Source: an uncultured Eubacteriales bacterium
GTDB lineage: Bacteria > Bacillota > Clostridia > Oscillospirales > Oscillospiraceae
Assembly: GCA_900549475.1 (NCBI GenBank)
Contig: UROF01000045.1
Location: forward strand, 1-12,752
Length of the DNA stretch: 12,752 bases
Direction of reading: 5' to 3'
The notes beneath the pieces were generated by a model. It worked only from the letters and a program-made list of their open reading frames with translations. It ran no database searches and had not been told where the DNA came from. Every line of letters begins with the position of its first letter. Position 1 is the stretch's first letter. Shown in pieces: positions 1 to 5,515 of this stretch. The position numbers and the translations under genes are program-made.

Positions 1-304
1 GCGAAGTGCTGCGGTCCTTTTTCACCGCATAGTCCACGCCGTACTTGCGGGCGATGCGCTCAAAATCCTTGATGGACGGGTCGTTGATCTCGATGTTGGA
101 GACGCCCTGGTTCTGCCCGATGAGCTGCTTCACCGTCTGCTTGCCCTTGGGGGTGACGGGGGAATCCCGGCTGCGCTGCTTTTCCAGCTTTTTCTCCCTG
201 CGGTGGGCCATGTACTTGGATATGGCGGCCTTGAACAGCCGCCCGGTGAACTTTGTCCCGCTGACGATCAGCGTCAAAGTCCTGTTTTCCACTTCCTCCT
301 GCAT
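1..304 (-). CDS. pcfB: PcfB/DUF3801 family conjugation protein, 3' end outside window
   Basis: The first 101 residues of a PcfB-like protein (DUF3801), a family encoded in conjugative plasmids and ICEs of Firmicutes, usually just upstream of the coupling protein gene. Its exact role in transfer is not well established. The visible sequence begins MQEEVENRTLTLIV and contains an AAISKYMAHRREKK segment, a KQTVKQLIGQNQGVSNIEI segment and an FERIARKYGVDYAVKKD segment, all typical of the family. The start is set by AAAGGAGG nine bases upstream. A short out-of-frame reading frame beginning seven bases earlier lies too close to the ribosome binding site and is not a gene. It is separated from the antirepressor gene by 88 bases with no clear promoter or strong terminator. 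Confidence 0.85.
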   Translation of the reverse strand, partial: MQEEVENRTLTLIVSGTKFTGRLFKAAISKYMAHRREKKLEKQRSRDSPVTPKGKQTVKQLIGQNQGVSNIEINDPSIKDFERIARKYGVDYAVKKDRSTS

Positions 305-392
305 AGGTCATCGCCTCCTTTCCACGGATTTTGCAGGGGTGGCGCTTGATACTAAGGCGGGACCACCAGCCGCCGCAGCAGATACCGGCCTG

Positions 393-1160
393 TCATACCG
401 TCACCAGGATCAGCGATCGCAGTTCCGCAAAGTGCAGCTTGCCCTTGGGCGTCACCAGCGTGTAGGAGCCGGTGTGGCCGTTGCGGCAGAAATCCTTCAC
501 ACAGAACAACCCCTCGTTGGCGCTCTTGGCGTAGGGCAGCACACAGCCAGAGGGGGTGCGGTAGACGTACCGGCGTTCCAGCAGAAAGCGGACGAAGCGC
601 CGTTCCGGCACCTCCAGCTCCTTGGCGGTGGTGCGCAGGTTGGTGCTGTGCCGCAGGTCGATAAACAGGTCGTAGTAGACGGCCTTGCCTTGCAGCCGGG
701 CGTTGTCCGCTTGCAGTGCCGCGTTTTTCTCACGCTCGGCCAGCAGGTCGGAGCAGAGCTTCAGCAGCGCCTCCGGCGAGGTGGCGACCTCCCACAGCTT
801 TTCTCTGGTGAGGTAAGCTCCGTGCTGGCGGATGCTGGGCAGGACTTCATCGAACACCCAGCGTTCAAATCGCTCCGCCGAGGGCAGCTTGCTGTGGACG
901 ATGAGCCGGTAAACGTCGCCTTCGGGGATAAAGAGCATCTCCACCATCTGTACGGCGGGTGAGCCATCTGCCTTCTTGCCGGTCTGGACCCCTATGGAAC
1001 ATTTCGTTCCACAGCGGGTGTGGTCGCGGACGGCCTTACGGGGATTGGCATATCCCAAAGCAGTTGCTACATCCGTTCCGCAGAACAGCACCTTGCCGTC
1101 CTGCTCAAAAGTGCGGATGCTTCCAAACTCCGGGTTTTTGAAAATTTCCATCTGGTTCAT
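393..1160 (-). CDS. Bro-N family phage-type antirepressor
   Basis: A 255-residue protein with an N-terminal Bro-N domain (about residues 5 to 115). Features include the FCGTDVATALGYANPRKAV segment and the FIPEGDVYRLIVHSKLPSAE and FERWVFDEVLPSIRQHGAY segments that define the family. A short probable coiled coil (about 135 to 158) and a KilAC/ANT-like C-terminal domain (about 160 to 255) follow. Bro-N/antirepressor proteins bind DNA or repressors and are common in phages and ICEs. Here it probably regulates element genes (inference). The start has GGAGG six bases upstream. The gene is 39 bases downstream of the DUF6017 gene, and a terminator-like hairpin fills most of that gap, so expression appears to need read-through. 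Confidence 0.88.
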   Translation of the reverse strand: MNQMEIFKNPEFGSIRTFEQDGKVLFCGTDVATALGYANPRKAVRDHTRCGTKCSIGVQTGKKADGSPAVQMVEMLFIPEGDVYRLIVHSKLPSAERFERWVFDEVLPSIRQHGAYLTREKLWEVATSPEALLKLCSDLLAEREKNAALQADNARLQGKAVYYDLFIDLRHSTNLRTTAKELEVPERRFVRFLLERRYVYRTPSGCVLPYAKSANEGLFCVKDFCRNGHTGSYTLVTPKGKLHFAELRSLILVTV

Positions 1161-1187
1161 ATCGTGCCTCCTTGGGCGGTGCAGCAG

Positions 1188-1212
1188 AAAAGGCGGCCAT
1201 TACCAGCCGCCT
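1188..1212 (-). terminator. Terminator-like hairpin between DUF6017 and antirepressor genes
   Basis: On the minus strand a 7-bp stem (AGGCGGC / GCCGCCT) with an 8-base loop is followed by TTT and C, giving four Ts with the last stem base. The loop contains the TAA stop codon of the DUF6017 gene. Only 27 bases separate the T run from the antirepressor start, and they include its ribosome binding site, so there is no room for a promoter. It could act as an attenuator that a ribosome at the stop codon would cover, or as a partial terminator. The T run is short, so strength is uncertain. Confidence 0.55.
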
Positions 1213-2078
1213 GCGTGCATATCGTGGTTGACCTGGGCCGTGTAGTGATTGTTCATGGTGGTGGGCGCGTTGAACAGCACGGTCAGCAGGTACTGCTTCA
1301 TGTTGCGGACCTCGGTGATGTTGTTGTGCAGGCACTCCATGACGAACTCGATGTGGGAGCTGTCCAGCTTCAAGAACCGGGACCGCACCACCTCATGGGG
1401 GAAGTCCGCCCCGGCGATCCGGGTGGTCTTACGCCTGGCGCAGACCGTCTCCACGATCAGCTCCACGATCTCGTCCAAATCCTCCCGGTAGGTGGCAAAC
1501 TCCCGGCACAGGTGGTCGTACTCGATGTTCTCCAACACCAAATCCCGATAACTCTGCATTTCTTCCACCGACATCGCATCCCGTCCTTTCCGTTCCGGCG
1601 GCCTGGCCGCCGCAGTTTCCCGGAAGGGAATGGAATCGGTACTTGCTCCCTGGGTATTTGATTTTTGGGTCTTTGATTTCTCTATATTTAATTCTGCGGG
1701 CTTTTCCGTATCCGGGCTATCCAGATACGGGTTTTCCGTATCTGGTGAAGCCGTATCCGGCTGGGGCGTATCCGGCGCTTTGGGCTGGGGCTGCTCATAG
1801 ATGACATACTCGGTGTCGCTGATGCGCCCCTGCCGGTCCCGCATCTGGTGGCGGACGATATACCCGGCGGCTTCCAGCTCCCGCAGCGCCCCGCCGATGG
1901 CGTCCACGCCCTCCTTGCAGATTTTGGCGAGGCCGCGTGTGGTGTAGTTCCAGTCCTCCGGCAAGGACAGCATCATGGAAAGCAGCCCCTTGGATTTCAG
2001 CGACAGCGCCTTGTCGCGCAGGTGGTGGTTGCTCATAACGGTATAATCACGGGTCCGTTCAATACGAAAAACGGCCAT
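1200..2078 (-). CDS. DUF6017 domain protein with replication-initiator-like N-terminal HTH
   Basis: A 292-residue protein. Residues 1 to about 95 form a winged-helix-like region (RTRDYTVMSNHHLRDKALS, then GLLSMMLSLPEDWNYTTRGLA), as in the N-terminal domains of replication initiator/RepA_N-like proteins of Firmicutes plasmids and ICEs. A linker with four PDT repeats (about 101 to 124) follows. The C-terminal DUF6017 region (about 165 to 285) includes YRDLVLENIEYDHL and KQYLLTVLFNAPTTM. Probably a replication or regulatory DNA-binding protein of the element; the exact function is unproven. The start is chosen at MAVFRIERTR because GAGGAG lies seven bases upstream. A 21-residue in-frame extension would run back through the upstream terminator hairpin and lacks a ribosome binding site. 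Confidence 0.8.
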   Translation of the reverse strand: MAVFRIERTRDYTVMSNHHLRDKALSLKSKGLLSMMLSLPEDWNYTTRGLAKICKEGVDAIGGALRELEAAGYIVRHQMRDRQGRISDTEYVIYEQPQPKAPDTPQPDTASPDTENPYLDSPDTEKPAELNIEKSKTQKSNTQGASTDSIPFRETAAARPPERKGRDAMSVEEMQSYRDLVLENIEYDHLCREFATYREDLDEIVELIVETVCARRKTTRIAGADFPHEVVRSRFLKLDSSHIEFVMECLHNNITEVRNMKQYLLTVLFNAPTTMNNHYTAQVNHDMHAGGW

Positions 2079-2107
2079 TTCATCACTCCTCTCGGCATTC
2101 ATGGCAT

Positions 2108-2138
2108 AAAAAAAGCCGCTGTCAGTTATGACGCGGCT
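2108..2138 (-). terminator. Intrinsic terminator overlapping the 167-residue gene's stop codon
   Basis: On the minus strand AGCCGC pairs with GCGGCT, and inside it GTCA pairs with TGAC around a TAAC loop, with a single bulged A. It is followed directly by a run of six Ts after the last stem base. The first stem base is the last base of the TGA stop codon of the upstream gene. The DUF6017 start codon is 29 bases past the T run, leaving no room for a promoter. It therefore looks like an intra-operon attenuator or a terminator overcome by antitermination. Confidence 0.72.
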
Positions 2139-2641
2139 CAAACTTCATAGAAAACTCCGGGCATCCCGTCAAAGGGATGGTCGTTGATGTCCTCAAAGGC
2201 ATCGGCAATCTCCTCTGGCGGATAGCCCTGCCAGTCCCGGCCCTTGACGATATGGTGGACTGTGCGGTAGCAGGTAGAAAACCGCTCGTATGCCGAACGG
2301 TATTTTGTGGTTACACCGGACACCTCCACAAACCGTCCATTCTCCAGGAGCCACAGTTCCCGGATACAGGCGGCATCCACCTGGGTGGAATGACTTTGGA
2401 CCGTTTTTTGATAAATGCAGCATCCCCGCTGGGGAAACAGCTCCGGCCCGTAATAGTCCAGGGCGCGCTCATGGCTGCCGGAAGTCTGGTAGGCAAGGAC
2501 GGTTTCCCCACGATAGCGCACACCCTGCGCCACAAGCTCCAGGTCCAGTCTGGAGAGCGCCCGTTTCCGTTCCTTTTTATCAGGGAACAGGTGCAGATAC
2601 GCTGTGCGAATGGCATCACAGATTTCTTTTTCTCTGAACAT
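2138..2641 (-). CDS. Uncharacterised ICE protein, 167 residues
   Basis: I do not recognise a named family. The protein is soluble-looking, with no signal peptide or membrane segment. It has a basic N-terminal stretch (FPDKKERKRALSRLDLE, about 19 to 35) and a C-terminal segment rich in acidic and aromatic residues (PPEEIADAFEDINDHPFDG). Four cysteines are scattered rather than arranged as a zinc motif. The start has GGAGG six bases upstream and overlaps the end of the preceding 97-residue gene by 26 bases, so the two are probably translationally coupled. Its stop codon merges with a terminator hairpin. The location inside the partition/replication module suggests a role in element maintenance or regulation, but no activity can be read from the sequence. 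Confidence 0.75.
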   Translation of the reverse strand: MFREKEICDAIRTAYLHLFPDKKERKRALSRLDLELVAQGVRYRGETVLAYQTSGSHERALDYYGPELFPQRGCCIYQKTVQSHSTQVDAACIRELWLLENGRFVEVSGVTTKYRSAYERFSTCYRTVHHIVKGRDWQGYPPEEIADAFEDINDHPFDGMPGVFYEV

Positions 2642-2909
2642 CTCGTTTCCTCCGTTTTTTCTTTACATACAGGACGTGGCCCTCAATCACATGGGCGCAC
2701 TTTTTGATTTTGATCTCCCGGCGCTGCTGGCTGAGTAAGGCGGCCTGATAACTGTCCTCGGTGAGAAACAGCCGCATTTCATCGCCGGGGCTGCCGTAGG
2801 AGCCGGGGCGCAGGACGGAAAACTCGATCATCCAGCGGGTATTGTCCCGAAAACGCTCCACAGCCAAAATGTTATGTCCTTTCAGCTCACGGGCTGAAAT
2901 ATCCCTCAT
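2616..2909 (-). CDS. Uncharacterised small basic ICE protein, 97 residues
   Basis: A small protein beginning MRDISARELKGHNILAV, with a strongly basic C-terminus (KKKRRKRDVQRKR). I do not recognise the family. The core (about 10 to 75) has alternating hydrophobic residues consistent with a small beta-rich fold, and the tail could bind nucleic acid (inference). The start is set by AAAGGAG seven bases upstream. An in-frame extension of 17 residues would overlap the end of parB and has no ribosome binding site. It lies 14 bases after the parB stop codon and overlaps the next gene by 26 bases, so it belongs to the parA-parB operon. Confidence 0.72.
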   Translation of the reverse strand: MRDISARELKGHNILAVERFRDNTRWMIEFSVLRPGSYGSPGDEMRLFLTEDSYQAALLSQQRREIKIKKCAHVIEGHVLYVKKKRRKRDVQRKRNL

Positions 2910-2923
2910 AGGCGGCTCCTTTC

Positions 2924-3859
2924 TCAGCGTTCGTGCTGTTGCTGGCGCTTGCGCTGCCACTGTTCCAGCAGCTTGATGATGGTCTCCTGCATCCGGGCGG
3001 GGGTGTAGCTCTTTGGAAAATACTTGCGCAGGGTGTCGCTGGTGAAGGTGATCTTGTCCAGGTCGTTTTTCTTTTCTTCCCCCATGATGACGCGCATCAT
3101 GTCGAGGGTCAGGTGGCCCTCCTGGCTGTACTTTTTCAGCCGCTGGGCCTGAGAGAGCGACGGCGTGGCCTGTTCGCTGTCCATCGCGTCCAGCAAATCC
3201 CGCTGTTCCTCTTTCTTGAGAAAGGACAGCTCATAGGCCGGATTGAAGGCGATTTTCTTCTCATCCACCATGTCCAGCAGCTCGGGAATCAGCTCGGTCA
3301 GGCGGATGTAACGAAAAATCTGGTTTTTACTCTGGCCAACCTGTTCAGCCAATACCTCGCTCGACTTCTTCCCAAAATCGTTCCCAAGTTGGGAACAATT
3401 TTCTTTAGACGGTCTGCCAGCCTGTCGCTTCATGGCCTCCAACTTCATCTTATAAGCAAAAGCCCGCTCACTGGGGAGCAGGCTTTCCCGCTGCAAATTG
3501 CTGTCAACCATGATAATGGTGGCCTGGTCATCGTCCAGATCCCGGACAATAACCGGCATGGTATCCTTGCCAGCCAGTTCGCTGGCCCGGTGCCGCCGGT
3601 GCCCGGCGACCAGCTCATAGCCGCCGTTCGGGTCCGGGCGGGCAATGGCCGGGACCAGCACGCCGTACTGCCGGATGCTGTCGGCGGTCTCCATCATGGC
3701 CTCGTCATCCTTGACCTTGAAGGGGTGGTCCTTGAACGGATGCAGCTCGGACAGGGGGATTTCCAGAACCTTCTCCCGCTGGGCATCGGCGCGGCTTTCC
3801 TCGGTAGAAAACAGGTCATCGACTGAGGCCAGCTCTACTTTTTTCGCGCTGCTTTTCAA
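2924..3859 (-). CDS. parB: ParB/Spo0J-type partition protein
   Basis: A 311-residue ParB/RepB/Spo0J family protein, which loads on a centromere-like site and works with ParA to partition the excised or replicating element. The N-terminal ParB CTPase domain (about 30 to 125) has the arginine-rich motif as GHRRHRA (86 to 92) and an NLQRE segment (121 to 125). A helix-turn-helix lies at about 164 to 190 (VLAEQVGQSKNQIFRYIRL), and the C-terminal end is basic. The start codon is TTG, chosen because GGAGGTGA is six bases upstream and the next family-like residues follow directly. It overlaps the end of parA by 44 bases, implying translational coupling. No canonical chromosomal parS sequence was seen in the window, so the element probably uses its own site. 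Confidence 0.92.
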   Translation of the reverse strand: MKSSAKKVELASVDDLFSTEESRADAQREKVLEIPLSELHPFKDHPFKVKDDEAMMETADSIRQYGVLVPAIARPDPNGGYELVAGHRRHRASELAGKDTMPVIVRDLDDDQATIIMVDSNLQRESLLPSERAFAYKMKLEAMKRQAGRPSKENCSQLGNDFGKKSSEVLAEQVGQSKNQIFRYIRLTELIPELLDMVDEKKIAFNPAYELSFLKKEEQRDLLDAMDSEQATPSLSQAQRLKKYSQEGHLTLDMMRVIMGEEKKNDLDKITFTSDTLRKYFPKSYTPARMQETIIKLLEQWQRKRQQQHER

Positions 3860-4637
3860 GTTTTATCACCTCCCGTGTCAGATTTTTATAGGCTTCCGCC
3901 ACCTTGCCGCCGGGGTCATGTGCGAAGATGCTCTTGCCCTCGGCGCTGGTCTCCTTGGCCCGGACCGAATGTGGAATCTCGGTGCCAAACACCTTGATTT
4001 TGCTGCCGTAGGTTTCGCGCAGCAGGGCGGCGATCTCTTTGGCAAAATTGGTTCGGTTGTCCACCATCGTCAGCAGGATGCCGTCGATCTGGAGCTTAGG
4101 GTTCAACTGCCGCTTGACCTTGTTGATGGTGGACAGCAGCTGTTCCAGTCCCTTGGCGGGCAGATACTCCGCCTGGACGGGGACTATGATCCTGTTGGCG
4201 GCGGCCAGCGCGTTGACCGTGAGCATTCCCAGGGAGGGCTGGCAGTCGATGAGGATATGGGAATACTGTCCCTTCACCGTGTCCAGATACTGCCGCAGGA
4301 TGGTCTCTCGGCTCATGGCATTCACCAGGGATACCTCCATGCCGGAGAGCTGGATGTCGGCGGGCATGAGGTCCACGCCCTCCGGGTGGTGCAGGATGCC
4401 CTCGCCGGGGCGCAGCGGCTCGTCCATGAGGATGCGGCCCATCGCGTCCGAGAGGGTAAAGGGCAGCTTGTCCGGCTGCGGGTTGCCCAGGCTGATGGTC
4501 AGGCTGGCCTGGGGGTCAGCGTCCACCAGCAGCACCTTCTTTCCGGCCTGCGCCAGCCCGATGCCTAAGTTGGCGCAGGTGGTCGTCTTGCCGACGCCGC
4601 CCTTCTGGTTGGCGACGGCGATAATTTCCGTTTTCAA
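3816..4637 (-). CDS. parA: ParA/Soj-type partition ATPase
   Basis: A 273-residue deviant-Walker ATPase of the ParA/Soj/MinD class, the motor partner of ParB. Visible motifs are Walker A with signature lysine KGGVGKTT (12 to 19), A' VDADP (38 to 42) and Walker B ILIDCQPS (D131). It lacks the long N-terminal DNA-binding domain of type Ia plasmid ParA proteins and so resembles Soj. The start is TTG, with AAGGAGG seven bases upstream; the reading frame stays open another 66 codons upstream, but that stretch runs through two terminator-like hairpins and is low in family similarity. It is the first gene of the element operon and is preceded by a complex control region. Confidence 0.93.
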   Translation of the reverse strand: MKTEIIAVANQKGGVGKTTTCANLGIGLAQAGKKVLLVDADPQASLTISLGNPQPDKLPFTLSDAMGRILMDEPLRPGEGILHHPEGVDLMPADIQLSGMEVSLVNAMSRETILRQYLDTVKGQYSHILIDCQPSLGMLTVNALAAANRIIVPVQAEYLPAKGLEQLLSTINKVKRQLNPKLQIDGILLTMVDNRTNFAKEIAALLRETYGSKIKVFGTEIPHSVRAKETSAEGKSIFAHDPGGKVAEAYKNLTREVIKLEKQREKSRAGLSR

Positions 4638-4655
4638 ATGGAATCCTCCTTCCAT

Positions 4656-4688
4656 AAAAATTAGCTGCTCATCGAGTGATGAACAGCT
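4656..4688 (-). terminator. Second leader hairpin of parA, attenuator-like
   Basis: On the minus strand AGCTGTTCATC pairs with GATGAGCAGCT (11 bp, one U-G wobble) around a 4-base loop. AA and then five Ts follow, and the parA ribosome binding site begins only four bases later. The AA before the T run makes it a weaker terminator than the hairpin upstream. Placed between any promoter and parA, it can only act on parA transcription or translation. Confidence 0.55.
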
Positions 4689-4701
4689 ATGTACGGGCAT
4701 G

Positions 4702-4734
4702 AAAAAAGCCGCTTGGAGAAAATTCCAAACGGCT
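4702..4734 (-). terminator. First leader hairpin of parA, strong intrinsic terminator
   Basis: On the minus strand AGCCGTTTGGA pairs with TCCAAGCGGCT (11 bp with one U-G wobble) around a 6-base loop, followed by five Ts after the last stem base. This is a textbook Rho-independent terminator, yet it is upstream of the first gene of the operon, with no gene ending before it. It is most simply read as a transcription attenuator in the parA leader. Its 3' arm and tail closely match those of the terminator at 2108 to 2138. Confidence 0.72.
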
Positions 4735-4742
4735 GAATATGT

Positions 4743-4754
4743 ACTATATTTATA
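4743..4754 (-). promoter_or_regulatory. Possible -10 region for the parA operon
   Basis: An A/T-rich stretch with two overlapping -10-like hexamers on the minus strand, TATAAA (4749 to 4754) and TATAGT (4743 to 4748). No good -35 hexamer is found at 16 to 18 bp. The nearest TTAGCA motif of the repeat array lies about 45 bp upstream. If used, it would start transcription just before the first leader hairpin. An activator-dependent or weak promoter is possible; this is a tentative call. Confidence 0.3.
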
Positions 4755-4792
4755 TTGCTTTAGACTGCTTGAACTGAGAACGGCCACCTTTT

Positions 4793-4965
4793 CGATTAGC
4801 AAGGAAATTAGCATGATTTTGGTCCCGATTAGCAAGATACCTCATTTTCTTAGCAAAATACCCGTTTTTCCAGCTAAGAATTAGCTGGCTAATTGGGGCA
4901 AATGGTTCGGGTTTCATTTTTCTCGAACCATCGATTCGATTAGCAGATTCACAATTTGCTAATCG
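4793..4965. repeat. Iteron-like TTAGCA array with inverted repeats upstream of parA
   Basis: Copies of a TTAGCA-type motif, three of them within CGATTAGCA, lie at 4793-4803, 4807-4813, 4826-4836, 4850-4856, 4879-4894 (palindromic AATTAGC/GCTAATT) and 4937-4945, with an inverted copy at 4957-4965. The first four are spaced 12, 21 and 21 bp apart, close to whole helical turns. Perfect inverted repeats are also present: CCAGCTAA/TTAGCTGG (4870-4888), ATGGTTCG/CGAACCAT (4902-4931) and CGATTAGCA/TGCTAATCG (4937-4965). This resembles a binding site for ParB, the DUF6017 protein or another element regulator, or an origin of the element. No gene is seen between 4638 and 5048 apart from these signals. 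Confidence 0.75.
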
Positions 4966-5002
4966 GGTTCTGGGTCAAAGTTCAAATCTGTCCGGGTATA
5001 AG

Positions 5003-5039
5003 AAAAGCCCGAAATCCTTGATTTACAAAGGTTTCGGGC
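5003..5039 (-). terminator. Terminator of the tRNA-Arg gene
   Basis: On the minus strand GCCCGAAA pairs with TTTCGGGC (8 bp), with an inner 4-bp helix CCTT/AAGG beyond a bulge, followed by TTTTCTTAT. It starts ten bases after the encoded CCA of the tRNA and would end its transcript. It lies on the element side of the integration point, so the element seems to supply the tRNA 3' half together with the terminator. Confidence 0.75.
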
Positions 5040-5048
5040 ATTGTGCGC

Positions 5049-5125
5049 TGGCGTCCGCGAGGTGACTCGAACACCCGACCTACCGCTTAGGAGGCGGTCG
5101 CTCTATCCAACTGAGCTACGCAGAC
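5049..5125 (-). tRNA. tRNA-Arg(CCT), complete, CCA encoded
   Basis: The minus strand gives a full cloverleaf. The acceptor is GTCTGCG with CGCGGAC, allowing one T-G pair. The D arm is GCTC/GAGC with the conserved AGTTGGAT loop, and the anticodon stem ACCGC/GCGGT has loop CTCCTAA (anticodon CCT at 5089 to 5091, reading AGG). The T loop is TTCGAGT, the discriminator base is G and CCA is encoded (5049 to 5051). It appears to be the restored target of the integrated element. Two upstream copies of its 5' half (exact for one) end at the anticodon loop. Its promoter is probably the consensus one at 5516 to 5544, so the fragments would be transcribed with it. Confidence 0.93.
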
Positions 5126-5289
5126 ATTTATAAATATTAAGTTTTTGACACCCAACTACCGAGCAGAGTTGATTGTTGTAACGCCACCTTAGGAGGCGGT
5201 CGCTCTATCCAACTGAGCTACGCAGACATTTATAAATATTAAGTTTTTGACACCCAACTACCGAGCAGAGTTGATTGTTGTAACGCCAC
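5086..5289 (-). repeat. Perfect 102-bp tandem duplication containing tRNA-Arg 5' halves
   Basis: Bases 5086-5187 and 5188-5289 are identical. Each unit consists of the 40-base 5' half of tRNA-Arg(CCT), ending just after the anticodon loop, and the 62-base spacer upstream of it, which is A/T-rich near the tRNA. A third, partly diverged tRNA 5' half follows directly at 5290. Identity without any change points to a recent event, either recombination at the integration core or slippage. Confidence 0.95.
5188..5227 (-). pseudogene. tRNA-Arg 5' half, copy 2
   Basis: Forty bases identical to the 5' half of the intact tRNA-Arg(CCT): acceptor 5' strand GTCTGCG, D arm, anticodon 5' stem and loop CTCCTAA, plus G. 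The sequence then changes to GTGGCGTTAC, so the 3' half is absent and it cannot make a tRNA. It is best explained as an attachment-site remnant. Confidence 0.88.
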
Positions 5290-5329
5290 CTTAGGAGGCG
5301 ACCGCTCTATCCAACTGAGCTACGGGGGC
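5290..5329 (-). pseudogene. tRNA-Arg 5' half, copy 3, with a different acceptor strand
   Basis: Forty bases with acceptor 5' strand GCCCCCG, the same D arm, anticodon stem GTCGC and the same loop CTCCTAA plus G. The junction and downstream 62 bases match copy 2 exactly. The 3' partner, expected to begin with GCGAC and end with CGGGGGC, is not in the window. It may be the original chromosomal tRNA-Arg split by integration, with its 3' half at the far end of the element (inference). Confidence 0.8.
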
Positions 5330-5357
5330 TTATACAACAAATATTCAATTTTACAGG

Positions 5358-5422
5358 GCCCCAGGATTCGAACGATTCGATTTTTAGGAGGCGGTCGCTC
5401 TATACGACTGAGCTACAGGGGC
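5358..5422 (-). pseudogene. Degenerate tRNA-Arg-like gene
   Basis: The minus strand starts GCCCCTGTAGCTCAG, has D-arm stems and the anticodon loop CTCCTAA behind stem ACCGC, and ends with TTCGAAT and GGGGC, which pairs with the start. It is only about 65 bases long. The 3' anticodon strand and T stem do not pair, the conserved GG of the D loop is altered (AGTCGTAT) and no CCA is encoded. It is most likely a decayed or recombined tRNA. It shares its 5' portion through the anticodon loop with the other copies. Confidence 0.65.
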
Positions 5423-5515
5423 GTGTAAATTTTTATGCACATTCTTTCTCGAAACAAAGGCTGCACGCACATGGTGTAGGATCAGCAGTGCTGCTACGCA
5501 GGCGTCAGCCCAAAT

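Larger units (their letters stand above)
1..5090. mobile_element. One end of an integrative and conjugative element (ICE)
   Basis: This stretch holds a co-directional set of plasmid/ICE genes (parA, parB, two unknowns, a DUF6017-type protein, a Bro-N antirepressor and PcfB/DUF3801). It stops at a tRNA-Arg(CCT) gene, a classic integration target. The order of partition, replication-type and conjugation genes is a familiar one in conjugative elements of gut Firmicutes (family knowledge). The boundary is placed in the anticodon region of the tRNA because extra tRNA 5' halves beyond it are all broken there. That boundary is inferred: no integrase and no opposite end are visible. Most of the element, including relaxase, coupling protein and secretion genes, lies to the left of the window. 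Confidence 0.78.

Noticed and set aside
60..311. Short minus-strand reading frame of 83 codons overlapping pcfB
   Set aside because: It is out of frame with the clear PcfB sequence, its start is only two bases from the ribosome binding site, and its translation shows no family features.
2933..3826. 297-codon plus-strand frame opposite parB
   Set aside because: Shadow of parB, which has intact family motifs and a ribosome binding site.
4638..4835. N-terminal extension of ParA by 66 residues
   Set aside because: It translates through two terminator-like hairpins, has no ribosome binding site and the proposed TTG start has an excellent one.
5086..5329. CRISPR array
   Set aside because: The repeats are tRNA 5' halves and the 62-base spacers are identical to each other, unlike CRISPR spacers.
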